64,000 nucleotides of DNA, taken from positions 1,629,214-1,693,213 of the forward strand of contig NW_009799104.1 of assembly GCF_000213175.1 (NCBI RefSeq), given 5' to 3'. A program made the translations under genes and the position numbers. Positions 11,851 through 22,801 of this stretch are shown here, one piece after another. Position 1 is the stretch's first letter. Every line of letters starts with the position of its first letter. A model generated the notes under the pieces. It was not told where the DNA came from. It searched no databases and saw only the letters and a list, made by a program, of their open reading frames with translations. The DNA comes from Neurospora tetrasperma FGSC 2508. Its lineage: Eukaryota > Ascomycota > Sordariomycetes > Sordariales > Sordariaceae.

Positions 11851-12665
11851 TGCCGAAGCACAAGGAGTCCCACCGCGCATCATGAGAATGTGTTGTGAGA
11901 AGTCCTGATCGATGTTGATGGTTAGCTGAAGCACATTGATGGAGATGACTGAAACGAACTTACCATGTGTGAGTGAAGATGATGAAAAACGAAAGATGAG
12001 GAGATGGAGCAGACGATGTTGATGATGGATGACTGAAGACAGCGAAATTAGCGACGGTCGCGACGATGGATCGAAGATGATGAACAGATGATGTTGATGT
12101 GAGCCTCAGATATATGTGCTAGGTTTTGTTCGTCACGGGCGCGATGGCCTTGGAACAACATGACAATGGCTTTTATATCATCATTGGCAACATGGTGATG
12201 CGCAAGTGAAGCAAAGGAAGGATGGCTTACCAGTGTTGATGATGAAGGAAGATGGAGAAGGAGGAAGACGATTATGACAAAGGAAGAAGGTGATGAAGAA
12301 GGAGGAAGATGATGATGGAGGAAGATGATGATGAAGGAAGATGATGATGAAGGTGAGGTGTGATGGAAGAAGAAAAAGAAGAAAATATTGTGCGTGTGTG
12401 TGAAGGAAAAAGAAGAAAACGCGACAAGTGCGGGGTGAAGAAGATGGAGAGTACAAGAAGAAGAAGATGGAGAGTACAAGAGGAAGAAGATGGGGAGTAC
12501 AGGAAGAAGATGAAGATGAAGAATGGAAGACAAGATAGGAGAAGAGAAGAAGAAGGAGGGGAATGGAAGGTGAGAAATGGAAGTAGAGAAGAAGAGGAAG
12601 TGGAGGTTTGGGCGAGGAAGAGTTCAGGGAAGAGAGGAGGAGGAGGAAGTCCGTCAGAGGGAGGG

Positions 12666-12717
12666 CTTAAATAGAGGACGAGGCTGGCCACAGCTCCTCG
12701 TCTGAACTTCTATTGGT
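12666..12717 (-). promoter_or_regulatory. CCAAT box plus TATA-like element for the minus-strand transcript
   Basis: On the minus strand CCAAT (12712-12716) is followed about 40 nt later by CTATTTAAG (12666-12674) and then by a long CT-rich stretch typical of Neurospora transcript starts. Initiation would fall near 12635-12645. Confidence 0.5.
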
Positions 12718-13709
12718 CGAGAGCAGGCTATTGTTGAAGGTTGAGCGACAGGAAAACAGGGTGGAGCAGCCGGGAGTGACTGTCAAGGGCCGTTTGGACC
12801 TGACGAAGACGTAGTTGACGGCCCGGAGGCGGGAGAGCGCAGGTGAATGTGGCAGGTTGACGAGTTCAGATGACCCCCGAGGGCGTGCCCGGGCCAGCCA
12901 GGGCCAGCCAGGGCGGCAGGGAAGGGCAGGATGGGAAGGTGAGGGAGCTGTGATGGCCGGATGGCTTCAGTAGACGAGGAGCGCCGTTGCCCAGGATGAC
13001 GGCGACGGCATCGTATTGATGCTTAGATAAGTATAATCTAGTTAGTTGTAGTCAGATGTTGAATCATCAACTTCCTGTGCCTTGCGCTCGTCGACGCCGA
13101 CGTCGTGGTGAACTGCGAACCTTCGATAGCCTCGTCACCTCCGGAAAGGCCAGCGAATGGTTCCATCCAGGTTCATCACGCGCACTCGCAAAGGTCCAAA
13201 CCATGCCAATACTTCGTGGATCACTATAGCAACTGATTCACTGCTTCAAGCATGTAGTGATCTTTGGCCAGTTGTTATCACCATTCACAGAGACTAGAGG
13301 CCACCATGACACGCAAGTTCTACGATACGATCTTGCGCGGGGCGCGACAGACACATCGAGCAAGAACACCAGGAGCACGGAAACACGATCGTCTTTCGAG
13401 CTTAAAGATACAACGGATTCTAAGTCGAAGATAGACCTCAAGCAGGTACTAGAAGTTGGAACACTCTAGATCATGAGCGACACTCACTTCCATTTCACGC
13501 ACAACAGCATCACAAACACCAAACTCCGCAGTAGTACGAGACTCGTTTAATCATCAGCGGTCACTCCGGTGATAGAACGTTACAATCATGACCAAAGGAG
13601 CTAATCTAAAGACTCGCGCTCTAAACATAATCAACACTCTTCAACGACTTGCGACCGACGGCAGGTTGATCGCTGGCGCGTTCAAACCCCGCCATTCACG
13701 CCAGCAGCG
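12718..13709. other. Spacer, no gene seen
   Basis: This holds the upstream region of the minus-strand transcript and the 5' flank of the small gene at 13710. I see no ORF with supporting splice or codon evidence, and no repeat except a short GGCCAGCCA duplication near 12892-12909. Confidence 0.5.
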
Positions 13710-14068
13710 ATGGCGAATACTTGGTTTCCTTCCCTACTCGCGCTCATTTGGAGCATGAACTTCAGGTAACCAACCGAGTCCAGTACATTGTAAGCTGACA
13801 GCTTCTATCAACTCTTTCTACCATCTCCAGAAGAACACTTGACCAGACTTCTGTCAATCAACATTTACTTTCTTGTATGTGAACGTCGTTTACTAACGTG
13901 TTGGCTGTTCGTTGCCTGTTTGAAGGCCATCCACCGGCGAATACACTCCAGCGAGTCGATACCTCCATCTCTAGAGGTAGCCAACGTTCACTCTACCGAG
14001 AACTCGCCTTTGACAAAGGACCGCAAAGACTCGACACTCAAACCGCGAACTACCACGACGGCTCATAA
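13710..14068 (+). CDS. Possible small three-exon protein, 80 aa
   Basis: ATG at 13710 (context gcagcgATGG). Exons are 13710-13765, 13831-13874 and 13926-14068. Intron 1 has GTAACC, GCTGAC and CTCCAG. Intron 2 has GTATGT, TTACTAACG and TTGAAG and is nearly perfect. Splicing keeps one frame across both junctions and gives a product beginning MANTWFPSLLALIWSMNF with a short hydrophobic segment, then a polar tail ending NYHDGS. No family recognised. A longer frame through exon 3 to 14417 (about 160 residues, Ser/Thr/Lys-rich) is also open, so the reading frame could differ if another donor is used. Confidence 0.42.
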
Positions 14069-17000
14069 GAACAAAGCGCTACAGGTCCACAAACACCTCG
14101 ATCCTACCTCTATTCGAGCGATGACCAGCTTGACAATCCCCTCAAGCGTGGCGGGCGAACCTCCAATATCAAACACAAAACACCCAGGACCCGTGACAAG
14201 GACCGCCTCGTACAAGACACAACACCTCAAAATGCAAGAAACTAGCATCACATCTTTTGCGTTCGATATAATAGAAACACGATCGGAACTCTCAGCTGGT
14301 GATGGAGCCGATACAAAAGCAACGCGATCGAAGATCAGAGTAGGAGAAGTGTCATGGACTGGGCTGGGCTGGCACGCGACTGGAGTACGGGTTGAGTTGA
14401 GACCTACCTCCAACTAGGTACATTCGATAAACAAGGCCATAACGAAGATCTGTAGAGGTAAGCAGTGGAATAGAGTAAGAGTCAACGTTGAGAGTCCCTC
14501 ACTCGATCCCATAAATTCACACGGTTGTTGTTCTCCTTTCTCGGTATCTTCATCTGCTACCTGCTCGGCTTCGATGATTTTGTCGTCCAGAAACACTCGT
14601 CTCCCGACCCCTGATACCCTCGCCTCCAACCTCCGTGTCCATGCCCAAAGTTAATACCTAGACCTCCCAAAACCGTGCCCTCGTCCTTCCTTCCTCTCTT
14701 GTATTCTCGAACCCACGTCAAGAGTGAACCAGAAACATGCCCCTGACACCGTAAACAAAACGTTTGCCAAGACAGATTGCTCACCAATTTGCTTTGATCT
14801 GTGATTGTCGATGCAGGGGGTTGGCCAATGGCCTGAAGCCCACTGGAGCTTCCGGCGCCACCAAAATTAAGGGTCCAGTCTTGAGGTGGTGTCGGCGCTT
14901 GCCAAGCATGGAACAGGGGTGGTTTGTTGACATCGTTCAGGGGTCGACCACTGGAAGATGGAGGACGACGGCGGCATGATTCTGCCAGTAATGCCTTCAA
15001 AAGAAGGTAACATGGACGTGCCAAAATGGACCAGGCCGCTCTTAAAAAGGCATATTCGACTCTCGATGGATGTGTCGCTGTTGAGCAGCAACGGCGGTCG
15101 ATGGTCGGTGACTCGATGGTGTGGTTCCTTTGTTGATGCAGGTACGGCAGGCCGAGCCACGATACCCTTGTTCACAAACCCAAATCCAACGACAGGGTAC
15201 ATGTCATCAATGACAGAATGCCTTGAACGATGTAAAGACAGCCCCAGTATATGGTACAAAGAGTAAAAATCGATCGAGTTATGGAACGATTTCCAGAGAC
15301 TTTGTTGAAGGCACCTCTAGGTATCTAAGGTAGAGGTAGTATGATGATACCAGCGTCGTCAAAGGGCAAAGGTTGAGCAAGGAATATCGAGGAGAAAGGG
15401 ACAGGAAGCATTCTGCGCAGTGACATGCTTTGTTTTGATGCAAGGAGCACTGATCGGCATTGCGGCATGAACGATGCTTTGGTGGTGGTCGTGCTGTCTG
15501 CTTTGGGGTACTGTTTGGAAACAATGGAAGGGATCAGTGCTCGGTCACTCCTGGCCGGATAAACTGCGCAAAAGGGCTAATGCTTACCTACCTTCTCGCC
15601 GGTCGTGACGTCAACAATCTTATCGCCGTCAACAGCGACCTCTCTGTTTCTGATGCGGCGCATAAGACCAAGACTCGGAGAAACTCGACTGAAGTGCACT
15701 GAATCGAGTCGCAAGGTCGAGATGGGACGTCAAAGGTCCAGAAAAGGGCTGCCTGTATTGTTGTGGGGAGCGCGGCATTCAGGTTCACAGCAGCACATAT
15801 GGGCTGGTCATTGCAGAATTGCTCGACAGTTGGGTCGGGGACATGCAGCACCGTTCGAGAAGCATACAGGCATTCTGCATTGACGAACCGATTGCAAGCT
15901 TGTTAAAGAATTGCATCTCTGCTTTTGCTACACTCCGCGTGCTGCGCTTTCCCCCCCTTTTCCTGCTCAGTCGTTTCCCTCACTATCGAGAGGACTTCCA
16001 ATCCTCGATCTCCAGATCAAATGGGTCCGGAATGACTATGATGTGACAAGTTCGCCCTTTCCCTTTCTTGCTTTAAATCCATTTACGGCAAGGTTTTCAG
16101 TATCGGTTATCAAACAAAATCGCCCAACGAAGAGAATGCCCTTGTTGTCGGTAGGTGATTTTGAGTTCGGAGAGGTGGTTGTGGGGCACTGTTCTACTAT
16201 TGATCTGTTTTGTGGTCACGGCTTGTGCTTGTCGATGACCCTTCGCGGAAAGAGAGCTTCGAAGGCCGCTTCCGGTGATGCTTGAGGAGGGACCGAGACC
16301 TGTGATCGGGCGGATGGAGTGCGGCGGCCGGTTTGTTCGACGGGAAGAGACGCGCGATCTTTTGGAGGAGCGAGATCGTTTACCAACGATGATGATTTCA
16401 ACCGCTGAACTACCAGACTCCCGTTAGATGGACCACTTGAGACATGTTACCCCCACGGGATGCAAACCTACCTACCTAGGTGAAGACCCTTTTGTTGTGG
16501 ATTCACAGCAGGTCAAGCTTGTCGCGGGCTACAATGAGCTTCTCGCCTGCATAGCGCTCACGCATGTTGTCGAGACAGTAGCCGCCACGAGTGGAGAGAA
16601 CAAGTTCGAGTTTGATTGGTTATGTTCCCCGAAGTCCTTGTCGCAGAAGACGACTGGATTGTTATGCTCGTCAATAAGTCGTACCGAGTACTGCTTCGCG
16701 AGCTGGCATTGCTGGTCTGTGTGAACGGCGAGAGGTCAGGTGCGGCATGGAGTCTCTGGAGTTGGAGTCGGATCCGAGTCCAGCCTGTACTACAACTTGA
16801 ACGGAATCTGGAGCAGGAGCCGGAGCCGAGGCTAATTATGCTGAAGCCGGTCTTAGAACGAGTGGGCGTATCGAAGGATGATCGGAATCATCGGTATCTC
16901 AAGTTCAGTAACCAAGAAGAGAGGACTGGAGATCACGGTGAAGGCGCTGGTGCTGAGTGTGGGCAAGTCTGTTTCCGAGGGCGAGCAGGGAAACTTGGAG

Positions 17001-18581
17001 GACGAGCAGGGGAACTTCAAGGACAAAACCAGATTGGGTGGGTAGAGGGGTAGCCTTCAGTTGTCCCTCCTTACCTGTCGCTGATGGGGAGCTACTGGAG
17101 GTATGCCAGTGAAGCTTCAACGGTGCGGCACCTTGGAGAACTGGCTTTCAGGTTGCTATTACTGTGGAGCTTACACGGCGTTGCCTGGAGGAACTAGGAC
17201 AAACGACAGAACCAGACCGTTACCTTGGCATCGCTCCGAGCTGGCAAGTGGAAGTCAAGTGGAAGGCAGGAAAGCTGAGGAATTCACGGTCTGGATCCTT
17301 GACTCCACTGCGTACCTATATCTGAAGTTCCTTCCCACGCCATCAATATTTGCGTCAAGGACCGTGCACCATGACGAGGTACAGCCGTCTCCTGTGTCAG
17401 ATTCTTGCCGATACTTTCACACCACGAGGTTGACCGGCGGTGGGAGCACATCTTGGCCACCAGCAGGTTGAACTTGAAGGTTGAAAACAAGTTGCGTTTT
17501 GTGAAGCTGTGTAAACCTAGAGGTAGGTAACCAGGCAGAGGAAAGCCTTGGCACAGAGGTGTGTACCTCATTTCCCTCTGTCTCTCAAAAATCAAGAGTT
17601 GCTACTGTGCTCTTTCGCACGTCAAAAGCTGCTGGACATGGATACCACTCACAACACCATGCTACTGTAGAGGTAGGTGAATAAGATAACAATGCCTGGG
17701 GCAGAAGAGATACCTCTAGGTGGAAGAACCACATTCTCCGAATCGAACAATGGTCCCAAGTTCATTTTGGTCCTATGTATCTTGCAGAGGGGCCCCCTCG
17801 TTTGCTGCCAGGACTGGAATTTCCATCACAAATATGCCTTCCCTATTGTACTATGTACCACTTAAGTTGGGTGTTAATCACAAAATAAGACGGCAGTCCC
17901 AGGCTGACAGTGTTGAAATCATGATAGGAAACCTTGTGCTGGAAACACCTTTGAGCACTTAATTTCGAGTCACAAGTGTTGGTGAAGTACCGGCCCAGAC
18001 ATACATCTACGTCATGAAAGGTTGATTCAACTGATCACCGACAGGTAGAGGTATTTTACAACAAATCTTCTTTCTCGTCTTCCATTGATTTCTTCGAGCT
18101 TTCTGTTTGTCTTCTTGTGGAACATATCTCGTGGACATCGCAAAAATCCTTACAGTGTGATGAAGCTTGGGATAGAGATGACAGCTGATTTGGTCGGATA
18201 ATACAACTGGATGTGTCACGTCCTGGGCTCAAGTACCAACCTCATATCATCCGGTCTCCCTTATTCCTCCCTGAGCTGGATGATAATGCTTTGAAGGACT
18301 CGAGCAGAATTTTGCAAACACGGATGGTACCTGCCATCCAGAGCGTGAAAGCCAGGCTCTCAGTATTGAGTGCCAGTTCCCAAGAAAGTACTCGAGTACC
18401 CCAAGCTGCCAGCTGCCTGGCAATACCTGAGCAAGCTGGCTCCTTCCGTTTTTATCTTAAGATTGAAGAACTGCACTCGAGTTGCTCATCTCGTCTCTGC
18501 CTGATGACGAAGACAAGTGAAGTGAATGGCCCTACCCAACAAACGAGTTGAACAACTTGAGCCGCCCACAAATTTGGTTTC
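14069..18581. other. 4.5-kb spacer without a supported gene
   Basis: The only ORF that reads somewhat like protein is on minus at 14557-15024, ending in a Gly-rich tail (LGGLGINFGHGHGGWRRG). It has no ATG in good context and no consistent splice partners. Others are short and poor in codon use. Several TAGAGGTAGG-type motifs occur (for example near 16472, 17517, 17668 and 18043). Confidence 0.5.
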
Positions 18582-18589
18582 TTTAAAAA
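18582..18589 (+). promoter_or_regulatory. TATA-like element for the gene at 18831
   Basis: TTTAAAAA is followed by a CT-rich leader (about 18595-18660) of the kind seen at Neurospora transcription starts. A 5' UTR intron follows at 18710-18777 (GTAAGG, CTAAC branch, GATCAG acceptor). Confidence 0.45.
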
Positions 18590-18830
18590 GGCCCCCCCTC
18601 TTGTGTTCTCTCCCCGTTCTCATTTCTCTTCCTTCGAAAAACAATCAAACACATCAACCACCATCACCAGTGCCTCTTTGGCACAACTGCAACCATCAAA
18701 CCTTCGTCGGTAAGGCTTCTTCCTGCGCGTTTACTGTGACGCTTCACATATCTAACACAGTTACTGTTCATGATCAGAGGTCTTCATTACCAAGTTGTCC
18801 TTGGTTGCGCCATCATCCAGCGCCGCCAAA

Positions 18831-19236
18831 ATGAACCAAACTGGAATGGAGGCAAGTGATCAAAATCCATTTCTGAACCTTGAGGGAAGTCAAGAATCTG
18901 TGCTGACATGGAACCTTCCATCAGCGCCGTATCTACAGCCATCGCGAGATGGTGGCCGCCGCCGGCCTGGTCCTCCTCAGACAAGGAGGCCACGACGAGC
19001 CAACACCGCCGGCTGGCCCCGGCCCCAACCTGCCCGCTAGACCAGCGCCTGCTACCGCTGCAGCGGTGCGCCGCCCTGCCCCTGGCGAGGGAAGCCTCCC
19101 TGCGAGGCCACGCACACCAGAGGGTGGATGGCGTTCGGCCACCCCCGCCAACAACACCTCGGCGAGGAGAAGAAGAAGTGGCGGCAACCACCGCCAGCAG
19201 ACTGGCCGCCACCACCACCACCACCACCCACACCAT

Positions 19237-19279
<43 letters not shown>

Positions 19280-19575
19280 ACCGTCCTGGTTCGGGCTCGG
19301 TGGTGCCCTACCAGCATACCACCACCACCACAACCACTACCACTGCGGTTCCTACCCCTCCCCCCTTCTCTAACCGCCCTCCTCCCCATATCCCTCCCAT
19401 GGGATATTATGGCTATCAACAGCCGGCGTGGCAGCAGCCACAGCAACTGCAACCTCCCCGCCCTGGCCCTCGCGGGACCTCGGGTCGAGAGCCCCTTGAC
19501 GAGGAGAATATCGTCCCGCCGCCGCCGTGGCGCGCTGATAACAGCCGTCGCTCTAGCAACAGCCGTCGCTGGTGA
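18831..19575 (+). CDS. Low-complexity protein with polyHis and polyGln; gene has a GC-AG intron
   Basis: ATG at 18831 in an ideal context (CGCCAAAATGAA). Exon 1 is only 18831-18851 (MNQTGME). The intron 18852-18924 starts GCAAGT rather than GTAAGT, with branch GCTGACAT and acceptor CATCAG. Exon 2 continues in frame as RRIYSHREMVAAAGLVLLRQ to the TGA at 19573-19575, giving 223 aa. The product is Pro/Gly/Arg-rich with a His block near residues 86-95, about 15 Gln, a Thr run and PPPP segments; it looks disordered. No domain recognised. The 5' UTR also has an intron (18710-18777). A donor-like GTGAGC overlaps the stop, so a further 3' exon is possible. The opposite strand is also open here but has no leader or introns. 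Confidence 0.6.
19211..19350. repeat. CAC, CAG and ACC trinucleotide runs inside the coding region
   Basis: CAC/ACC triplets at 19211-19228, CAG triplets at 19237-19273 and another ACC block at 19318-19345 encode the His, Gln and Thr tracts of the overlying gene. Confidence 0.85.
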
Positions 19576-22071
19576 GCGGTGGGCGGTGGTGGCCGTGGCG
19601 GTCCCATGCTCCGGGGTGACGACGACAACGACGAAGGCGGCCTACCAGTGCTATCGTTGCTGGTACGATTGTGTTCTTGGGTTTGGGTTCAAAGTCGGGC
19701 CGGTGGGAGAGGGAGAGCCGGCGGACGTGGAGGAGCCAATCTTGCATGCATTGGAGGTAGCTTCAAGATCAAGGAGTCCCAACATAATGCCTACAGGTAT
19801 TCTTCGCTTCGTCTTTTGTGTTATTCTTGTGCATTAGTATATTTCGGCGTTGAACGCCTTCAGCCAACTACGACAGCTGATCAATATCGCTGATCGACAT
19901 CTTAATTCTTCAACCTCACACTTCTCACCTTGATATTTCATTGTCTGGTCCAGTGAATGACATTCGCCCACAAGTGATTTCTTCGAAATATTGCCAGCTA
20001 CAATACATACGGTGTTTCTTTGCTTCGGTAGAATCCTCTACATCCCTTTGTCTCCAACGTGAGAAGTGCTCCCAACACCTGATCGTTGTCTCGTTGTCTC
20101 GCGAGAATTAAGGTTGGCTCGACTCTGATCATGGGACACAAAACTGCCCACTAGTGGGTCAATACACAGACGAGACACTCGCTCATATTTTCAACAACCG
20201 AACCGGCAGAAACAACCCAAGAGCTCATACATACAGAATCGAGGTTTAGATGTTGGTTAAGGGCGGTTTGAAGGGTATCAAATTGCAGGAAGTGAGAAAT
20301 TGTTGTTGATTGAAGCAACAAAATGTTCGTTTGGTCGTGGCGCGCTTCACCGAACCCTTGTCCACAAACAGCAATAGGCGTGATGTACCCGTAGTCGACT
20401 TTTTAACTTTGTTTTATTGTTAAGTTGATGCTACCTCCATGTCACAAACAATCTGACAAAATCCCCATAAATGTCCCCTCCTGCCTCCGTTCACGTCCGG
20501 TGGTGTCAATCTAGAGTTATCCCCAAACCTCCTCCTACCGTGAATCACCGTAGCAGATAGTGGAAGCTGCACCTGGAGCTGTTTTCTTCACTGTCGGACG
20601 GCGTCTAATGACAAGATGGGTCGAGAAATTGAGCCATTCCTGAAGTTTTACTCACAGGAATTGATGCGTGGAATCAGCGTAGCGCGTAGTTCAATTGATT
20701 CAGCTATCTTGATGATGATGATGATCCTAGAGAGATAGGTTGAGATCTCTGCTAACCCAGTTGACGGGCTTTTCGTTGTAGCCTGTGCCAGAGTGGCACT
20801 GGGTAGCACCTTTCACTACGGGAAATCTCGCATCAGGAATAAGCGGAACCTTCGGTGCGGTATTTTTTTTTTTTTTTTTTTGCCAGTCGTTGTGTGAGGT
20901 GCTCTTCCAAAACTGCCCATCGCTACTAGGACCGGCATTCGTGAGGCTGTTCGTGCTGGAGCACCCGTTTGAGCCATCTCTGGGGTCCCCCTTCTGGAAG
21001 CTGGCGGAAGTACTCCACAGGAATGGCGGCGCGTAAAAGACCACGACACGGAGATGTACTGTTCTCCTGGTTGTTGCTCCGCTGAGACATGACGGGAAAT
21101 CATGATGCAAGGCCACGGTGGCCGGCTTGGACGTAGGTGTCTCTTTGACAGTACGCGGGAGGTCTTGACATTGCTGCCCTGCATTTGTTAGCTTGTGTTA
21201 ATGATGTCTGCAATGTGATGGGTTGTCTGGACACAGAAAAATGTAACTCACTCGAAGGAGGCGCCCCTCTTGACTGCTGGCGCTGTCGGTGGAGGACAAC
21301 GATCTTCCAGTGGGCATATGCAAACACACGATCATGGCCTTCACTCCTCACGAGGCTTCGAGGCCTGTGCTTAACCGCGAGAAACTTCGAGGTCTGGAAG
21401 GTTGTGGTGTTGATGGCGGAAGGTTGTAACCAAATAACCAAAAAGAGCACTGGAGCTGATTCGTCCTTATTAGCCCATGCCAGAAGAAGGACCACAATAA
21501 AACTTGGAAGAGCGGAGCAAATTCTGCTACTCTACGCCGAATGGTATTTACGCAAGCAAATATAACCCCGTGTGTCGAGATGATTCAAGGACAGGGAACT
21601 GGAGACGGATCACAAGGCCGTGTGGATTTGCTCGAGAGCCTTCTTGTAGTCCTTGCGGGCGGGCATTTTGAGGATGTTTGCTGTGCTTGTCCAGAGGGTA
21701 ATCGAAAAGTGAACTGAGATGTTGACGATAAACACATCGGTGTTGGGTAAGGGCGTCATTGCAGCCGACTGGTGGTGCCCGGTAGATTCGTGAGTGTCTG
21801 GTGAGCCGCAAAATAAGGGCTTGTACACCTAGAGGTAGGCACCACCAGACCACTCACATGAGATCCTTCCACTGCAACTGGCCGGAGTACTAGGTACTTT
21901 CCGTATCCGAGCTGATACCGGGTCGAAATCCTTCGCTCCCGTCTTTGCCAGCTGTCCCGGCGTGGTGGGAGGGCCGCCCGTGAGGTTCTGTGTGCTCTGT
22001 TCCCCCTCTGGGTAGCTCCTTCCCTGGCAGAAAGTATATGGGTTATGTCACTGGCTCGATTTCTCTGTAAA
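19576..22071. other. 2.5-kb spacer with a poly-T tract and one conserved-looking small ORF
   Basis: A T19 run lies at 20863-20881. A 54-codon minus ORF with ATG at 21090 and stop at 20926 contains IPVEYFRQLPE; part of its DNA (20993-21031) recurs inverted at 25189-25227. Other ORFs look random. No tRNA or other RNA gene seen before 22072. Confidence 0.5.
20993..21031 (+). repeat. 39-bp dispersed repeat, copy 1
   Basis: This stretch beginning TCTGGAAGCTGGCGGAAGTA matches, in reverse complement, 25189-25227 with about three or four mismatches in 39 bases. No longer homology extends on either side. Confidence 0.7.
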
Positions 22072-22171
22072 GCTCGGTTAGTTTAATGGCCAGAATATCG
22101 CTCCGTAAGACCGGATTGAGAATGGCACTCCCGGCAAGAGCGAAGACACGGGTTCAATTCCCGGACCGTCG
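22072..22171 (+). tRNA. Degenerate tRNA-like Pol III gene with an anticodon-arm insertion
   Basis: An A-box (TTAGTTTAATGG) and a perfect B-box (GGTTCAATTCC) sit in tRNA order and are followed by a T6 terminator. A D arm (GTTT/GAAT), an anticodon stem (TCGCT/AGCGA) and a T stem with one mismatch can be drawn. Between the anticodon-stem halves are about 36 extra-long nucleotides with an internal hairpin (CCGG.GAG / CTC.CCGG). Only four of seven acceptor pairs form (CGGT/ACCG), so it may be a pseudogene. In standard register the anticodon would read GTA, but position 33 is C rather than U, so I assign no isotype. Confidence 0.45.
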
Positions 22172-22181
22172 CCGCATTCCC

Positions 22182-22187
22182 TTTTTT
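22182..22187 (+). terminator. Pol III T-run terminator
   Basis: TTTTTT lies 11 bases past the end of the tRNA-like gene, as expected for RNA polymerase III. Confidence 0.5.
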
Positions 22188-22801
22188 AGGTCCTTCGCTC
22201 TTCTTTTGGCTGCGCACTTCCTCCATGTTACCAAAAGAAGATCGAGTTTAGAATTGGAGACACTTTTGTGTTTCTTCTGCGGTGGTGATAATTCAGCTCT
22301 TTTTTTTTTTCTTCCGCGCTTGTATGGTGGATAGATTGAGTACATGTAACTCATCAAAGTAATATCTTGTTCCTTTGAAAACTTGAATGTAAACCTTACC
22401 TACCTACCTCTATCCGGAATCACGACTTCCCTTTCGTTCCCATTTCTTCTACTTCTGTTAATATCATGGATCCATACCTGTTTAGTACCAGGAGACCTCC
22501 AAGTCCTAGAGGTATGTGCGGACGTATACGAAAATAGGAGAAGGGAGATATATGAAAGGGAAGGTAGTCACCAAAAGTAATGAGCGTAGGCTGTCATGAA
22601 CAGTCATGTTTTCTGAATTGATGAGTTGGAGGTGACCTCTCCAGGATGGGGAAACTCCCTGTCTGACTCGTTACCCATGGGCATTCATCTCTCCATGCCA
22701 AAGGCATGGACGGGCACAACCACCAACACCACCAACACAACCAATCCTAGGTACCCATACAACCGATTCAAATATGTTCATTCGACGTTATCTACGTGAC
22801 G
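22188..22801. other. Spacer, no gene seen
   Basis: AT-leaning spacer with a T run near 22302 and a CCTTACCTACCTACC motif near 22396. Nothing else found. Confidence 0.5.

Larger units (their letters stand above)
9680..12640 (-). ncRNA. Spliced long noncoding transcript carrying the hairpin array
   Basis: Read on the minus strand, this region has a promoter (12666-12717) and three textbook Neurospora introns. Intron 12230-12033 has donor GTAAGC, CGCTAAT branch and CTTCAG acceptor. Intron 11963-11905 (59 nt) has GTAAGT, GCTAAC and GATCAG. Intron 9747-9688 (60 nt) has GTAAGC, CGCTAACG and CTCAG. Between the last two lies one long exon of about 2.2 kb that contains ten triple-hairpin units and four copies of a second motif. 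ORFs in it (107 codons from the ATG near 11885, and others) are low complexity and follow the repeats, so I call the RNA noncoding. The 5' end is inferred from the TATA-like site; the 3' end lies left of 9688 and is not located. A plus-strand transcript cannot be excluded, since hairpins fold on either strand, but the intron signals are all on minus. Confidence 0.55.

Noticed and set aside
12048-12691. Long minus ORFs rich in Ser, Leu and His
   Set aside because: They only translate GAAGAT/GATGAT simple repeats and cross a well-formed intron and the promoter region.
18787-19452. 221-codon minus ORF opposite the polyGln gene
   Set aside because: It is the antisense of trinucleotide repeats; leader, start context and introns all support the plus strand.
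20816-21184. Retroposed gene copy ending in the poly-T/poly-A tract at 20863
   Set aside because: No target-site duplication or source gene is visible, and the other poly-T tracts here also lack attached sequences.
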